Positions 46,250-55,012 of a stretch of 64,000 nucleotides of DNA are shown piece by piece; within the stretch, counting starts at the first letter, position 1; every line of letters starts with the position of its first letter. A model generated the notes under the pieces. The model saw only the letters and a program-made list of their open reading frames with translations. It was not told the origin of the DNA and did no database searches. The DNA comes from Geomonas sp. Red32 (GTDB lineage: Bacteria; Desulfobacterota; Desulfuromonadia; Geobacterales; Geobacteraceae). A program made the translations under genes and the position numbers. The stretch covers positions 930,001 to 994,000 of the forward strand of contig NZ_JAKLOY010000001.1 of the NCBI RefSeq assembly GCF_023652955.1. The letters are read 5' to 3'.

Positions 46250-47133
46250 CCCCGAAGAAACGTCTCAACTATTCCTACTATCCCGGCTGCTCCCTCCACG
46301 CCTCCGGCCGCGAGTACGACATCTCCACCCGCGCCCTCTTCAAGGCGCTCGGGCTCGGCCTGAAGGAGGTGCCGGACTGGTTTTGCTGCGGCGCCACCCC
46401 GGCCCACAACGTCGACGAGCTCCTCTCGCTTTCCCTCTGCGCCAAGAACCTCAAGATGGCCGAGGAGGTGGAGGGTGACCTCGCGGTGGCCTGCGCCGCC
46501 TGCTTCTCGCGGTTGAAGCACGCCCAGCACAAGATCACCCACGACGAGACCCGCCGCCGCCAGGTGGAAACCGCCATCGACGGTCCCGCCGACGTGAAGA
46601 AGCCGGTCAAGCACATCCTTGAGATCCTGGCCCGCGAAGTCGGGCTGGCGAAGCTTGAGGAGAATGTGAAGAAGCCGCTCCTGGGGCTGAAAGTTGCCTG
46701 CTACTACGGCTGCCTCCTCACCCGGCCGCCCGAGGTCCCCGAGCTCGATGACTGCGAGGATCCGAGCATCATGGAAGATATCCTCCGCGCGCTCGGTGCC
46801 GAGCCGGTCCAGTGGTCGCACCGGATGGAATGCTGCGGCGCCAACTTCACCCTCTCCCGTCCCGGGGTCGTGATGAAGCTCTCCAACGCCATCCTCGATT
46901 CGGCCCAGTTCGCCAAGGCCGACTGCATCATGGTCGCCTGCCCGCTCTGCCACGGTAACCTCGATATCCGGCAGGAAAGCATCGAAAACAAGAACCAGGC
47001 CAGCTACGAGCTGCCGATCTTCTACTTCACCCAGCTGGTGGCACTGGCCCTGGGCGTCCCCTCTACGGATCTCGGCTTCGACAGCGTCATCATCGACCCG
47101 CGGCCCCTTTTGAGGGAAAAGCAGCTCATTTAA
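46246..47133 (+). CDS. hdrB: Heterodisulfide reductase subunit B-like protein
   Basis: A 295-residue catalytic subunit carrying two CCG domains. The N-terminal one includes YYPGCSLHAS and FCCGATP, the C-terminal one YYGCLLTRP, MECCGANF and CPLCHGN. These ligate the non-cubane iron-sulfur clusters that reduce CoM-S-S-CoB in methanogens. In bacteria without these coenzymes the natural disulfide or thiol substrate is not settled. GTG start overlaps the hdrC stop. A repeat of family B separates it from hdrA. Confidence 0.93.
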   Translation: MTPKKRLNYSYYPGCSLHASGREYDISTRALFKALGLGLKEVPDWFCCGATPAHNVDELLSLSLCAKNLKMAEEVEGDLAVACAACFSRLKHAQHKITHDETRRRQVETAIDGPADVKKPVKHILEILAREVGLAKLEENVKKPLLGLKVACYYGCLLTRPPEVPELDDCEDPSIMEDILRALGAEPVQWSHRMECCGANFTLSRPGVVMKLSNAILDSAQFAKADCIMVACPLCHGNLDIRQESIENKNQASYELPIFYFTQLVALALGVPSTDLGFDSVIIDPRPLLREKQLI

Positions 47134-47153
47134 TTGATTTCCCTTGGCTCCAT

Positions 47154-47268
47154 GTCCCCCCTCCACTTGAGGGAGGGGGTGAGGGGGTGGGGGAATTTGC
47201 AACATTGTCCATAGCTTGCAGCTTCACCCACCCCCCAGCCCCCTCCCATCAAGGAGGGGGGGGCTTTC
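47154..47268. repeat. Family B palindromic repeat (hdrB/hdrA spacer)
   Basis: A palindrome of CCCCCCTCCACTTGAGGGAG type, a stretch GGGGGTGAGGGGGTGGGGG, then after about 40 bases the inverted CACCCACCCCCCAGCCCCCT and a second palindrome. A short family A-like GGGGGACAGGGGGATTTG piece follows to 47297. Confidence 0.8.
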
Positions 47269-47328
47269 AGTTAGTGGAAGGGGGACAGGGGGATTTGATT
47301 CAGCTACGGCTTAATCCCTGAGGAACCT

Positions 47329-49326
47329 ATGTCTAGAATCGGTGTTTTTGTGTGCCACTGCGGCGAGAACATCTCCCGCACGGTGGATGTGGAACAGGTA
47401 GCGGCAGCCGCCGGGAATATCCCGGGGGTGGCGTTCTCGTGCGACTACAAGTACATGTGCTCCGACCCGGGCCAGAACCTTTTGAAGAAGGCGATAGCCG
47501 AGCACAACCTGACCGGCGTGGTGGTGGCTGCGTGCAGCCCGCGCATGCACGAGAAAACCTTCCGGAAGGCAGCAGGCGCGGCCGGACTGAACCCGTACGT
47601 CTGCGAGATGGCCAACATCCGCGAGCACTGCTCATGGGTACACGAGAACCGGGAGATGGCCACGGCCAAGGCCTCCGACATCGTCCACCTCATGGTCGAG
47701 CGGGTCAAAAAGGGGAAATCCCTCGCCCCCATCACCGTCCCGGTTACCAAAAAGGCACTGGTCATCGGCGGCGGCATTGCCGGCATCCAGGCGGCTCTCG
47801 ACATTGCCGACGCCGGCCACCAGGTGCTGGTCGTGGAACGCGAACCCTCCATCGGCGGCCACATGGCCCAGCTCTCCGAGACCTTCCCGACGCTTGACTG
47901 CTCGCAGTGCATCATGACCCCCAAGATGGTCGATGTCGCCAACCATCCCAACATCACCCTCTACTCCTATTCCGAAATCGAGAAGGTCGAAGGGTATATC
48001 GGCAACTTCCAGGTCACCGTCCGCAAGAAGGCCCGCTCGGTAGACGAGTCGAAGTGTACCGGCTGCGGCGTCTGCATCGCCAAATGCCCCAAGAAGAAGA
48101 TCCCCAACGAATTCGACCAGGGGCACGGGATGCGGAGCGCCATCTACGTCCCCTTCCCGCAGGCGGTTCCCAACACCCCCGTCATCGACCGCGAGAACTG
48201 CACCATGTTCCAAAGCGGCAAATGCGGGGTCTGCGCCAAGGTCTGCGGACCGGGCGCCGTCGATTACCAGCAGGAAGACACCCTCACCGTGGAATCCATC
48301 GGCGCCATCGTGGTGGCCACCGGCTTCAAGCTCTACTCCATCGACCGCAAGCCGGAAGGGAGCATGATCCAGGGGTACGGCGAGTTTGGCTACGGCACCA
48401 TCCCCGACATCGTCGACGGCATGACCTTCGAGCGCCTGGCCTCCGCCTCCGGCCCCACCGGTGGCAAGATCCTCCGCCCCTCGGACGGCAAGGAACCGAA
48501 GCAGATAGTCTTCATCCAGTGCGTCGGCTCCCGGGCCAGGGAGAAAGGGATCTCCTACTGCTCGAAGATCTGCTGCATGTACACCGCCAAGCACACCATG
48601 CTCTATCACCACAAGGTTCATGACGGGCAGGCCTACGTCTTCTTCATGGACGCGAGGACACCGGGCAAGGGGTACGACGAATTCTGGCGCCGCGCCGTCG
48701 AGGAAGAGGAAGCGGTCTACATCAGGGGGATGGTCTCCCGGATGTACCAGAAGGGGGACAAGATAATCGTCATGGGGAGCGACACGCTGGTCGGCGTCCA
48801 GGTGGAGATCGAGGCCGACATGGTGGTGCTCGCCACCGCTGTTCAGCCCCAGGAAGGGGCGGATCTCCTGGCCCAGAAGCTCGGCATCTCCTACGACAAG
48901 TACAACTTCTACTCCGAGGCCCACGCCAAGCTGAAACCGGTCGAATGTGCCACCGCCGGCATCTACCTGGCAGGCGCCTGCCAGGGACCGAAGGATATCC
49001 CGGATACCGTCTCGCAGGCCTCCGCCGCGGCGGCCAAGGTGATGACCCTCTTCGCCAAGGACCAGCTGGAGCGCGACCCGGTGGTGGCCAAGGTCAACGA
49101 GAAGTACTGCGTCGGCTGCTTCGCCTGCAAGAAGGTCTGCCCGTACGGCGCCATCGAGGAGAAGGAGATCAAGGACCGCCAGGGGAACGTCGTCAAGGTG
49201 ATCGCCTACGTGAACCCCGGCGTCTGCGGCGGCTGCGGCACCTGCCAGGCCACCTGCCCCTCCAAGACCGTGGAGCTCGACGGCTACACCGACGAGCAGA
49301 TCATGGCGATGATCGAAACGCTCTAG
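47329..49326 (+). CDS. hdrA: Heterodisulfide reductase subunit A-like bifurcating flavoprotein
   Basis: A 665-residue flavo-iron-sulfur protein. An N-terminal Cys-rich domain (VCHCGENIS, YMCSDPGQ, AACSPRMHE) precedes the FAD domain with VIGGGIAGIQAA. Further cluster motifs are CTGCGVCIAKCP, CGVCAKVCGP, and at the C-terminus CVGCFACKKVCP and CGGCGTCQATCP. HdrA bound FAD is the bifurcation site in Hdr complexes. It lies between hdrB and the MvhD-like flxD. No in-frame TGA, so it does not use selenocysteine. ATG at 47329 follows GAGGAACCT. Confidence 0.95.
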   Translation: MSRIGVFVCHCGENISRTVDVEQVAAAAGNIPGVAFSCDYKYMCSDPGQNLLKKAIAEHNLTGVVVAACSPRMHEKTFRKAAGAAGLNPYVCEMANIREHCSWVHENREMATAKASDIVHLMVERVKKGKSLAPITVPVTKKALVIGGGIAGIQAALDIADAGHQVLVVEREPSIGGHMAQLSETFPTLDCSQCIMTPKMVDVANHPNITLYSYSEIEKVEGYIGNFQVTVRKKARSVDESKCTGCGVCIAKCPKKKIPNEFDQGHGMRSAIYVPFPQAVPNTPVIDRENCTMFQSGKCGVCAKVCGPGAVDYQQEDTLTVESIGAIVVATGFKLYSIDRKPEGSMIQGYGEFGYGTIPDIVDGMTFERLASASGPTGGKILRPSDGKEPKQIVFIQCVGSRAREKGISYCSKICCMYTAKHTMLYHHKVHDGQAYVFFMDARTPGKGYDEFWRRAVEEEEAVYIRGMVSRMYQKGDKIIVMGSDTLVGVQVEIEADMVVLATAVQPQEGADLLAQKLGISYDKYNFYSEAHAKLKPVECATAGIYLAGACQGPKDIPDTVSQASAAAAKVMTLFAKDQLERDPVVAKVNEKYCVGCFACKKVCPYGAIEEKEIKDRQGNVVKVIAYVNPGVCGGCGTCQATCPSKTVELDGYTDEQIMAMIETL

Positions 49327-49347
49327 GAAGTTTCAGCCGCAAGCATC

Positions 49348-49462
49348 GTCCCCCCCTTGTTAAAGGGGGGACAGGGGGGATTTGCCTTTCCCCCAGCCAA
49401 CAAGAAAGCAAAAAGCAAATCCCCCTAAATCCCCCTAAATCCCCCTTTAACAAGGGGGACTT
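49348..49462. repeat. Nested palindromic repeat, family A copy 2 (hdrA/flxD spacer)
   Basis: Left CCCCCCCTTGTTAAAGGGGGG with GGGGGATTTG, right with three rather than two AAATCCCCCT units and CCCCCTTTAACAAGGGGG. The extra unit shows tandem expansion inside the repeat. Confidence 0.9.
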
Positions 49463-49479
49463 GTTACCGAGGATTACGC

Positions 49480-49983
49480 ATGCACGCTGAACAGGTTAAA
49501 CACGATTTCGAGCCGAAGGTGGTGGCTTTCGTCTGCACCTGGTGTACCTATGCCGGGGCCGACCTGGCCGGCACCAGCCGGATGCAGTATCCCCCCAACG
49601 TCCGGGTGCTGAAGTTTCCCTGCACCGGCCGCATCGATCCCGTCTTCATCCTGCGCGCTTTCCAGAAAGGTGCCGACGGGGTGCTGGTCTCCGGCTGCCA
49701 TCCGGGCGACTGCCACTACATGGCCGGTAACTTCCACGCCCGCCGCCGCTTCGCCGCCTTCCGCGCCCTGCTCGACTTCGTCGGCGTCGACCTGAACCGG
49801 CTCCAGTTCTCCTGGGTTTCCGCCGCCGAGGGCGGGAAATGGGTAGAGGTGGTGACCGAACTGACCGAGCGGGTGCGCGGCATGGGGCCGATGAAGGAAT
49901 TCAAGGAGCTCGAGCTCGAGGAACAGTGGTCTGCCTCCCTATCCACTCCGGAGCTGAAAGCCGCCTACGACAGCATCACCTGA
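49480..49983 (+). CDS. flxD: MvhD/FlxD-like iron-sulfur electron-transfer subunit
   Basis: A 167-residue protein of the MvhD family that links an electron-donating module to HdrA. FVCTWCTYAGAD, KFPCTGRID and GCHPGDCHYMAGN carry the Cys and a CxxxxxC ligand set for a [2Fe-2S] cluster. Both first-motif residues are Cys, so this is not a selenoprotein form. ATG at 49480 follows the family A repeat and a CCGAGGATTACGC site. Downstream come the ferredoxin-like subunits and flxA, so the donor is expected to be NADH rather than hydrogen. Confidence 0.9.
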   Translation: MHAEQVKHDFEPKVVAFVCTWCTYAGADLAGTSRMQYPPNVRVLKFPCTGRIDPVFILRAFQKGADGVLVSGCHPGDCHYMAGNFHARRRFAAFRALLDFVGVDLNRLQFSWVSAAEGGKWVEVVTELTERVRGMGPMKEFKELELEEQWSASLSTPELKAAYDSIT

Positions 49984-50062
49984 AGGCCCGGGAATCTTCC
50001 CGTTTCACATTCATTCCTGCGTCTTGGCCGCATGAGGCGGGCGCCAGAGGGTGCGATATTTC

Positions 50063-51007
50063 ATGAATGCTAAAGCACAGAAAGCAAAAGGGTGCGGGAT
50101 TGAGCCGGCCTACTACGATGCCGTTACACAAGCGATCCGCAGCGAGGCGGTAAAGGTCCTCAAGGAAGGCGCTGTCTCCGCGGTGATCGGCTACCTCCCG
50201 GGGCGCCGCAAGTCGGCAGCGGTGCCCGCCGTGGTGACCACCGAGGAGGAGGCCGGAAGACTGATCTTCTCCCCCGCCTGCGTTAACAACCTCTCCCTTT
50301 ACCTGACCAAGGCCAAGAAAGGGATCCTTCCCGGCGGAAAGATCGGCATCGTCGCCAAGGGGTGCGACCTGCGGGCGCTGGCAGGCCTGATGGGGGAATC
50401 CCAGATCAAGCGGGACGACCTTTTCATCATCGGCATCAACTGTGCGGGTGTCCAGGGGGCCGTCGCCGCCGGTAACGGGCAGCTGACCGAGGCATCCATC
50501 GCGAAGAAGTGCCGCGAGTGTACCGCTCATACTCCCGAAGGGGTCGATTTCGTGGCTGGCACCCTCCCCCACCTCGACGGGCTCACCCCCCTGGAGGCCG
50601 AGGAGCTTGCCCGCATCGAGGCGATGCCCCAGGCCGAGCGTTGGGCCTACTGGAAGGAGCAATTCTCCCGCTGCATCCGCTGCATGGCCTGCCGCCAGGT
50701 CTGCCCCTTCTGCTACTGCGAGCAGTGCCTGTGCGACAAGAACCGCCCCCAGGCGGTCGAATCGTCTCCCCGGCCGGCCGGCAACACCGCCTGGCATATC
50801 GTGCGCGCCATGCACCTGGCCGGGCGCTGCGCGGGGTGCGCCGAGTGCGAGCGCTCCTGCCCGATGGACATCCCCCTGAACCTCCTCAACCGCCGGATGG
50901 CCCAGGAACTCAAGGAACTGTACGACTACGAGGCGTCGATGGCTCCCCAGGAAAAGGGGCCGCTCAACCAGTACAAGGAAGACGACGACCAGTCGTTCAT
51001 CAAGTAG
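50063..51007 (+). CDS. Flx ferredoxin-like subunit with two [4Fe-4S] motifs (FlxC-type)
   Basis: About 314 residues from ATG at 50063 (GTG at 50051, four codons earlier, is an alternative with AGAGG directly before it). The N-terminal half resembles FrhB/FdhB-type proteins (GIVAKGCDLRAL, FIIGINCAGV). The C-terminal half has CIRCMACRQVCPFCYC and CAGCAECERSCP. It sits between flxD and the next iron-sulfur gene and should carry electrons from FlxA toward Hdr. The exact Flx letter is inferred from gene order and general type. Confidence 0.85.
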   Translation: MNAKAQKAKGCGIEPAYYDAVTQAIRSEAVKVLKEGAVSAVIGYLPGRRKSAAVPAVVTTEEEAGRLIFSPACVNNLSLYLTKAKKGILPGGKIGIVAKGCDLRALAGLMGESQIKRDDLFIIGINCAGVQGAVAAGNGQLTEASIAKKCRECTAHTPEGVDFVAGTLPHLDGLTPLEAEELARIEAMPQAERWAYWKEQFSRCIRCMACRQVCPFCYCEQCLCDKNRPQAVESSPRPAGNTAWHIVRAMHLAGRCAGCAECERSCPMDIPLNLLNRRMAQELKELYDYEASMAPQEKGPLNQYKEDDDQSFIK

Positions 51008-51019
51008 TCGAGGAACCCT

Positions 51020-52030
51020 ATGCCGCAGATAATCACTGAAGCCAATCTCCGCAGCCTGATCGACAGCCTCGTTAAGGAGTCCAAGCTGGTGGTGGGTCCC
51101 AAAGAGGCCGGCTCCATGGTCCTCTACCAGCCGCTTTCCAACGGAGCCGACCTGAAGCTCGGCGCCCTCCCCCGCCGCTCCTCCAAGGAACTCTTCTTCC
51201 CCATCTGCGAGGACATCCTCACCTTCGGGAAGGAGGATGGGGTGACCAAGGTGAAGGACGTGGACCGTGCGTCCTTCCCGGACGCCGTCCTCATCGGCGC
51301 CCTCCCCTGCGACGCCGGCTCCCCCTCCATCCTCGATGCCGTCTTCTCATGGGATTACAACGACGACTTCTACCTCGAGCGCCGCAAGAAGAGCACCATC
51401 GTCGGCATCGCCTGCACGAGCTGCGACGACGCCTGCTTCTGCACCGCGGTCGGCTACGCACCGGATTCACCGGCGGGAAGCGACCTCTTCCTCACCCCGC
51501 TCAAGGATGGCTCCTACGCCTGCAACGCGGTAACCGAAAAGGGAGAGAAGCTGGTGAGCGCACATGGCAGCTTGTTCAAGGAGGGCGCGGCAGCCGATGC
51601 GGCCCCCTTGGCAGCTCCCGATACCGCCAAACTGGATCTGGCCAAGATCAAGGAGTGGCTCAACACTCACTTCGAGGATCCGCTTTGGCAGAGTATCGCC
51701 GATGTCTGTCTCGGCTGTGGCGCCTGTGCCTTTATCTGCCCCGCCTGTCACTGCTTCGACATCAACGACGAGGGGACTCCCGACCATGGCACCCGCCGCA
51801 AGCACTGGGACGCCTGCGGCTTCGGAAAGTTCACCAACCACGCTTCCGGACATAATCCGCGCGACATCCAGAACAAGCGCTACCGTAACCGGATCATGCA
51901 CAAGTTCAAGTACTACGACGACAAGTTCGGCAAGACGCTCTGCACCGGCTGCGGCCGCTGCATCAGGGCCTGCCCGGTCGGGATCGACATCGGGGATATC
52001 CTCAACAAGATCAATGTCCAAGCCGGGTAG
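51020..52030 (+). CDS. Flx iron-sulfur subunit, AsrA/HydB-like (FlxB-type)
   Basis: A 336-residue protein. Its N-terminal part has FPICEDILTF and GALPCDAGS, and a Cys trio CTSCDDACFC typical of anaerobic sulfite reductase subunit A-like proteins; the C-terminus has two [4Fe-4S] motifs, CLGCGACAFICP and CTGCGRCIRACP. It should pair with the FAD subunit FlxA to form an NADH-oxidising module. ATG at 51020 follows a weak GAGGAACCC 12 bases after the previous stop. Confidence 0.87.
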   Translation: MPQIITEANLRSLIDSLVKESKLVVGPKEAGSMVLYQPLSNGADLKLGALPRRSSKELFFPICEDILTFGKEDGVTKVKDVDRASFPDAVLIGALPCDAGSPSILDAVFSWDYNDDFYLERRKKSTIVGIACTSCDDACFCTAVGYAPDSPAGSDLFLTPLKDGSYACNAVTEKGEKLVSAHGSLFKEGAAADAAPLAAPDTAKLDLAKIKEWLNTHFEDPLWQSIADVCLGCGACAFICPACHCFDINDEGTPDHGTRRKHWDACGFGKFTNHASGHNPRDIQNKRYRNRIMHKFKYYDDKFGKTLCTGCGRCIRACPVGIDIGDILNKINVQAG

Positions 52031-52040
52031 ATAAGGTGTG

Positions 52041-52140
52041 AAGTCCCCCTTTGGAAAAGGGGGATTTAGGGGGATTTTCCCCTGCCGTTTCCAACTGCAA
52101 ATCCCCCCCTGCCCCCCCTTTTTCAAAGGGGGGAAGTTTT
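52041..52140. repeat. Nested palindromic repeat, family A copy 3 (inverted)
   Basis: The same element as at 6688 but reversed: AAGTCCCCCTTT-AAAAGGGGG with GGGGGATTT first, and AAATCCCCCCCTGCCCCCC with a closing palindrome last. It lies between the two Flx genes. Orientation relative to transcription is therefore not fixed across copies. Confidence 0.9.
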
Positions 52141-52151
52141 GAGGCCAAGAC

Positions 52152-52994
52152 ATGTGCCAGTCGAAGAATATATACCTTCCCAACCTCGCCACTATCGAAG
52201 CCATCGTCGATGAGACGCCGGACGTCAGGACGTTCCGCCTGGTTTTCCAGGACGAGAATGTCAGGGAGAATTTCAGCTTCCGCGCCGGTCAGTTTGCCGA
52301 GTACTCCGCTTTCGGCGCCGGTGAATCGACCTTCTGCATCGCTTCGGCTCCCACCAGGAAGGGGTACATCGAGTGCTGCTTCCGGAGCGTCGGCCGGGTG
52401 ACCGAGGAGCTTCGCAGGCTCGAGGTCGGCGACACTATCGGCGTGCGCGGGCCCTACGGCAATTCCTTCCCCATCGAAGATTTCTACGGCAAAAACCTCG
52501 TCTTCGTTGCCGGCGGCATCGCGCTTCCGCCGCTTAGGACCGTGATCTGGAACTGCCTGGATCTCCGCGACAAGTTCGGGGACATCACCATCGTCTACGG
52601 AGCCCGCTCCGAGGCGGACCTCGTCTACAAGCGGGAGCTGGCCGAATGGCAGGAACGTTCCGATGTCAGGCTGGTGAAATGCGTCGATCCCGGCGGCAAC
52701 GGGCCCGGCTTCGACGGCAAGGTCGGGTTTGTCCCCAGCGTCCTCGAAGAGGCCGCTCCCAGCGCGGAGAACACCATTGCGCTCGTCTGCGGCCCCCCGA
52801 TCATGATCAAGTTCACTCTCCCGGTACTCGAGCGCCTCGGCTTCACCGACGACGCAATCTACACGACACTGGAGAACAGGATGAAGTGCGGCGTCGGCAA
52901 GTGCGGCCGCTGCAACGTCGGCAACGTGTACGTCTGCAAGGACGGCCCGGTCTTCACCGCCGGACAGGTGAAGGCGATGTCGCAGGAATTCTAG
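52152..52994 (+). CDS. flxA: FAD/NAD(P)-binding oxidoreductase subunit FlxA
   Basis: A 280-residue ferredoxin-reductase-like protein. FAD domain to about residue 105 (RAGQFAEYSAFG), NAD domain with FVAGGIALPPLRTVIW and VCGPPIMIKFTL, and a C-terminal [2Fe-2S] site in CGVGKCGRCNVG plus a Cys in VYVCKDGP. Similar to AsrB/FlxA. It should oxidise NADH and feed Flx and Hdr. With hdrCBA, flxD and the two ferredoxin-like genes it completes the Flx-Hdr set known from Desulfovibrio, there linked to ethanol metabolism. ATG at 52152, without a strong site. Confidence 0.92.
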   Translation: MCQSKNIYLPNLATIEAIVDETPDVRTFRLVFQDENVRENFSFRAGQFAEYSAFGAGESTFCIASAPTRKGYIECCFRSVGRVTEELRRLEVGDTIGVRGPYGNSFPIEDFYGKNLVFVAGGIALPPLRTVIWNCLDLRDKFGDITIVYGARSEADLVYKRELAEWQERSDVRLVKCVDPGGNGPGFDGKVGFVPSVLEEAAPSAENTIALVCGPPIMIKFTLPVLERLGFTDDAIYTTLENRMKCGVGKCGRCNVGNVYVCKDGPVFTAGQVKAMSQEF

Positions 52995-53011
52995 CTCTCT
53001 CCTCCTTTGCC

Positions 53012-53042
53012 AACTCTCCCCCCTTTAACAAGGGGGACTTTC
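53012..53042. repeat. Family A half repeat
   Basis: TCTCCCCCCTTTAACAAGGGGG and ACTT only; a single palindromic arm after flxA, possibly a relic or a 3'-end stem of the flx transcript. Confidence 0.75.
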
Positions 53043-53140
53043 ATCTTCAGTCCGTATACTCACCTTCCTCTTGACTTCCCCCTGCGGTTAGGCCAATTTA
53101 GCCTCTGTTCCACATCCTACGTCTTCTTCCGACAGGTACC

Positions 53141-54037
53141 ATGCCTTACCTCCTCCTCACCCTAAGCGCCCTCATCTGGTCCGGGAACTTCGTCATCAGC
53201 CGCGCCATGAATGCGGTCATCCCACCGGCAGGCTTCGTCTTCTGGCGCTGGGTCATTGCCATCATCGTACTCGCCCCTATCGCCCTACCCAGGCTCCGCA
53301 AGGAGTGGCCTATTATCCGGGGCAACCTTCGCTTTGTCTCCCTCTGCGGCCTCTTCTCCGTCACTCTTTTCAACTTCCTCATCTACACGGCGATGCATTA
53401 CACGACCGCCATCAACGCCGCCCTGGTAAACTCGGCCATCCCGGTCTTCATCCTCATGTTCGCCCGCATCATCTTTTCCCAGCGGGTCTCCTTGCGCCAG
53501 CATCTCGGTATCGCCCTGTCCCTCTGCGGCGTCGCCGCCATAATCCTTCAGGGCGACCTTTCCCGCCTCCTCATGCTCCATTTCAACCGCGGGGACCTGC
53601 TGGTCCTCGTCGCTGCAGTGGTATGGGCCCTCTACTCCGTGCTCCTAAGGAAATTCCCTGCCGGATTAAACCCTTTCGTCTTCCTCTTCGCTATTTCCGT
53701 TGCCGGGCTCGTCTTCCTCATCCCCTTCTACGCCTGGGAGCTCGCTTCCGGCCACTTCCTCACCATCAATACCGCCACCATCCTCAGCATCGGCTACGTC
53801 GGGATCCTCGCCTCGGTGGTGGCCTTCTCCGCCTGGACGAGCGGTCTGCGCAGCGTCGGCGCACACCTGGGGGGCCAGTTTATCCATCTCATGCCCGCCT
53901 TCAGCACGATACTGGCCGTCCTCTTTCTTGGCGAACGGCTCCGCATGTTCCACGTAGCAGGCATCGTGCTCATCTTTGCCGGTATCCTCTGCGCCACCTT
54001 CCGTGTCCAACCCGCCGCAGCCGCCAAACCCAAATAG
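53141..54037 (+). CDS. EamA/DMT-family transporter
   Basis: A 298-residue inner-membrane carrier with about ten hydrophobic segments in two EamA repeats (about 1-135 and 145-290); RDLLVLVAAVVWALYSV-type entry into the second repeat and LGERLRMFHVAGIVLI near the end are typical of 10-TMS drug/metabolite transporters. It lies between flxA and nfnA, about 150 bases from flxA. There is no sequence reason to connect it to electron transfer. Substrate unknown. Confidence 0.88.
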   Translation: MPYLLLTLSALIWSGNFVISRAMNAVIPPAGFVFWRWVIAIIVLAPIALPRLRKEWPIIRGNLRFVSLCGLFSVTLFNFLIYTAMHYTTAINAALVNSAIPVFILMFARIIFSQRVSLRQHLGIALSLCGVAAIILQGDLSRLLMLHFNRGDLLVLVAAVVWALYSVLLRKFPAGLNPFVFLFAISVAGLVFLIPFYAWELASGHFLTINTATILSIGYVGILASVVAFSAWTSGLRSVGAHLGGQFIHLMPAFSTILAVLFLGERLRMFHVAGIVLIFAGILCATFRVQPAAAAKPK

Positions 54038-54163
54038 GTCTTTCTCCCACCACCTTACGGTTTTACCCTCGAACTCGGTATACGGCGTATACGTCCTTGC
54101 CACTTCCTCCCCTGCTGCTATTTTAAAGCCATAGCTTTCTATCCCACTTCACAGGTGACCTCG

Positions 54164-55012
54164 ATGTTCCAAGTGATCAGCAACGAGATCCTCGCCGAGA
54201 ACCTCCACAAGATGGTGGTTTCCGCGCCCCTCATCGCCCGTGCAAGGAAGCCCGGCCAGTTCGTTATCGTCCGTCTCGCCCAAGGGGAAGAGCGCATCCC
54301 GCTGACCATCGGCGATGCGGACGCCGAAAACGGCACCATTACCCTCTTTGTCCAGGCGGTCGGGGCCTCCACCCTCAACATCGTCCATACCGCGCCCGGC
54401 GGCTTTATCCGCGACGTGGCGGGCCCCCTCGGCATGCCGACCGAGATCCGCACCTGGGGGCGTGTCGCCTGCGTCGGCGGCGGTGTCGGCACCGCCGTCC
54501 TCTTCCCGCTGGTCAAGGCGCTGGCGGCGGCCGGCAACAGGATCACCACCATCATCGGCGGTCGCTCCGAGAAATTCATCATCCTGGCTGACGAGTTGCG
54601 CCCCCTGTCGGAGAACCTGATGACTACCACCGAGGATGGCTCTCTCGGAGAGCGGGGAATGGTGACCTCTGCCTTGACAGCGCTCATATCCGATCCCGAC
54701 CGGCGTCCCGAGGCCGTCTTCGCGGTCGGCCCGGTCCCGATGATGAAAGCGGTGGCGGAGGTAACCCGCCCGTATGGAATCGAAACCATCGCCAGCCTGA
54801 ATCCCATCATGATCGACGGCACCGGGATGTGCGGCGGCTGCCGGGTACGGGTCGGGAACGAGACCAAGTTCGCCTGCGTCGACGGTCCCGAGTTCGACGC
54901 CCACCTGGTCGATTTCGACACCCTGGGCGACCGGCTTCGCTGCTACCGCGACCAGGAGGCGGCCAGCTTTTCCGCCGCCAAATGTAAACTTTCGCAGGAG
55001 GTACCCTCATGA
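54164..55012 (+). CDS. nfnA: NfnA-like FAD/NAD(P)-binding subunit
   Basis: A 282-residue ferredoxin-reductase-like protein (sulfide/dihydroorotate dehydrogenase type). It has a FAD domain (KPGQFVIVRL), NAD(P) domain (VACVGGGVGTAVLFPL) and a C-terminal [2Fe-2S] site in GMCGGCRVRV with Cys in KFACVDGPEF. It binds NAD(H) in Nfn complexes. ATG at 54164 has AGGTGACCTCG before it; a GTG at 54155 is possible. Its stop overlaps the nfnB ATG (ATGA), so the pair is coupled. Confidence 0.92.
   Translation: MFQVISNEILAENLHKMVVSAPLIARARKPGQFVIVRLAQGEERIPLTIGDADAENGTITLFVQAVGASTLNIVHTAPGGFIRDVAGPLGMPTEIRTWGRVACVGGGVGTAVLFPLVKALAAAGNRITTIIGGRSEKFIILADELRPLSENLMTTTEDGSLGERGMVTSALTALISDPDRRPEAVFAVGPVPMMKAVAEVTRPYGIETIASLNPIMIDGTGMCGGCRVRVGNETKFACVDGPEFDAHLVDFDTLGDRLRCYRDQEAASFSAAKCKLSQEVPS

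Noticed and set aside
47329..49983. Selenocysteine use in hdrA or flxD, given selB nearby
   Set aside because: Both frames run through with Cys codons at the usual Sec positions and no in-frame TGA.
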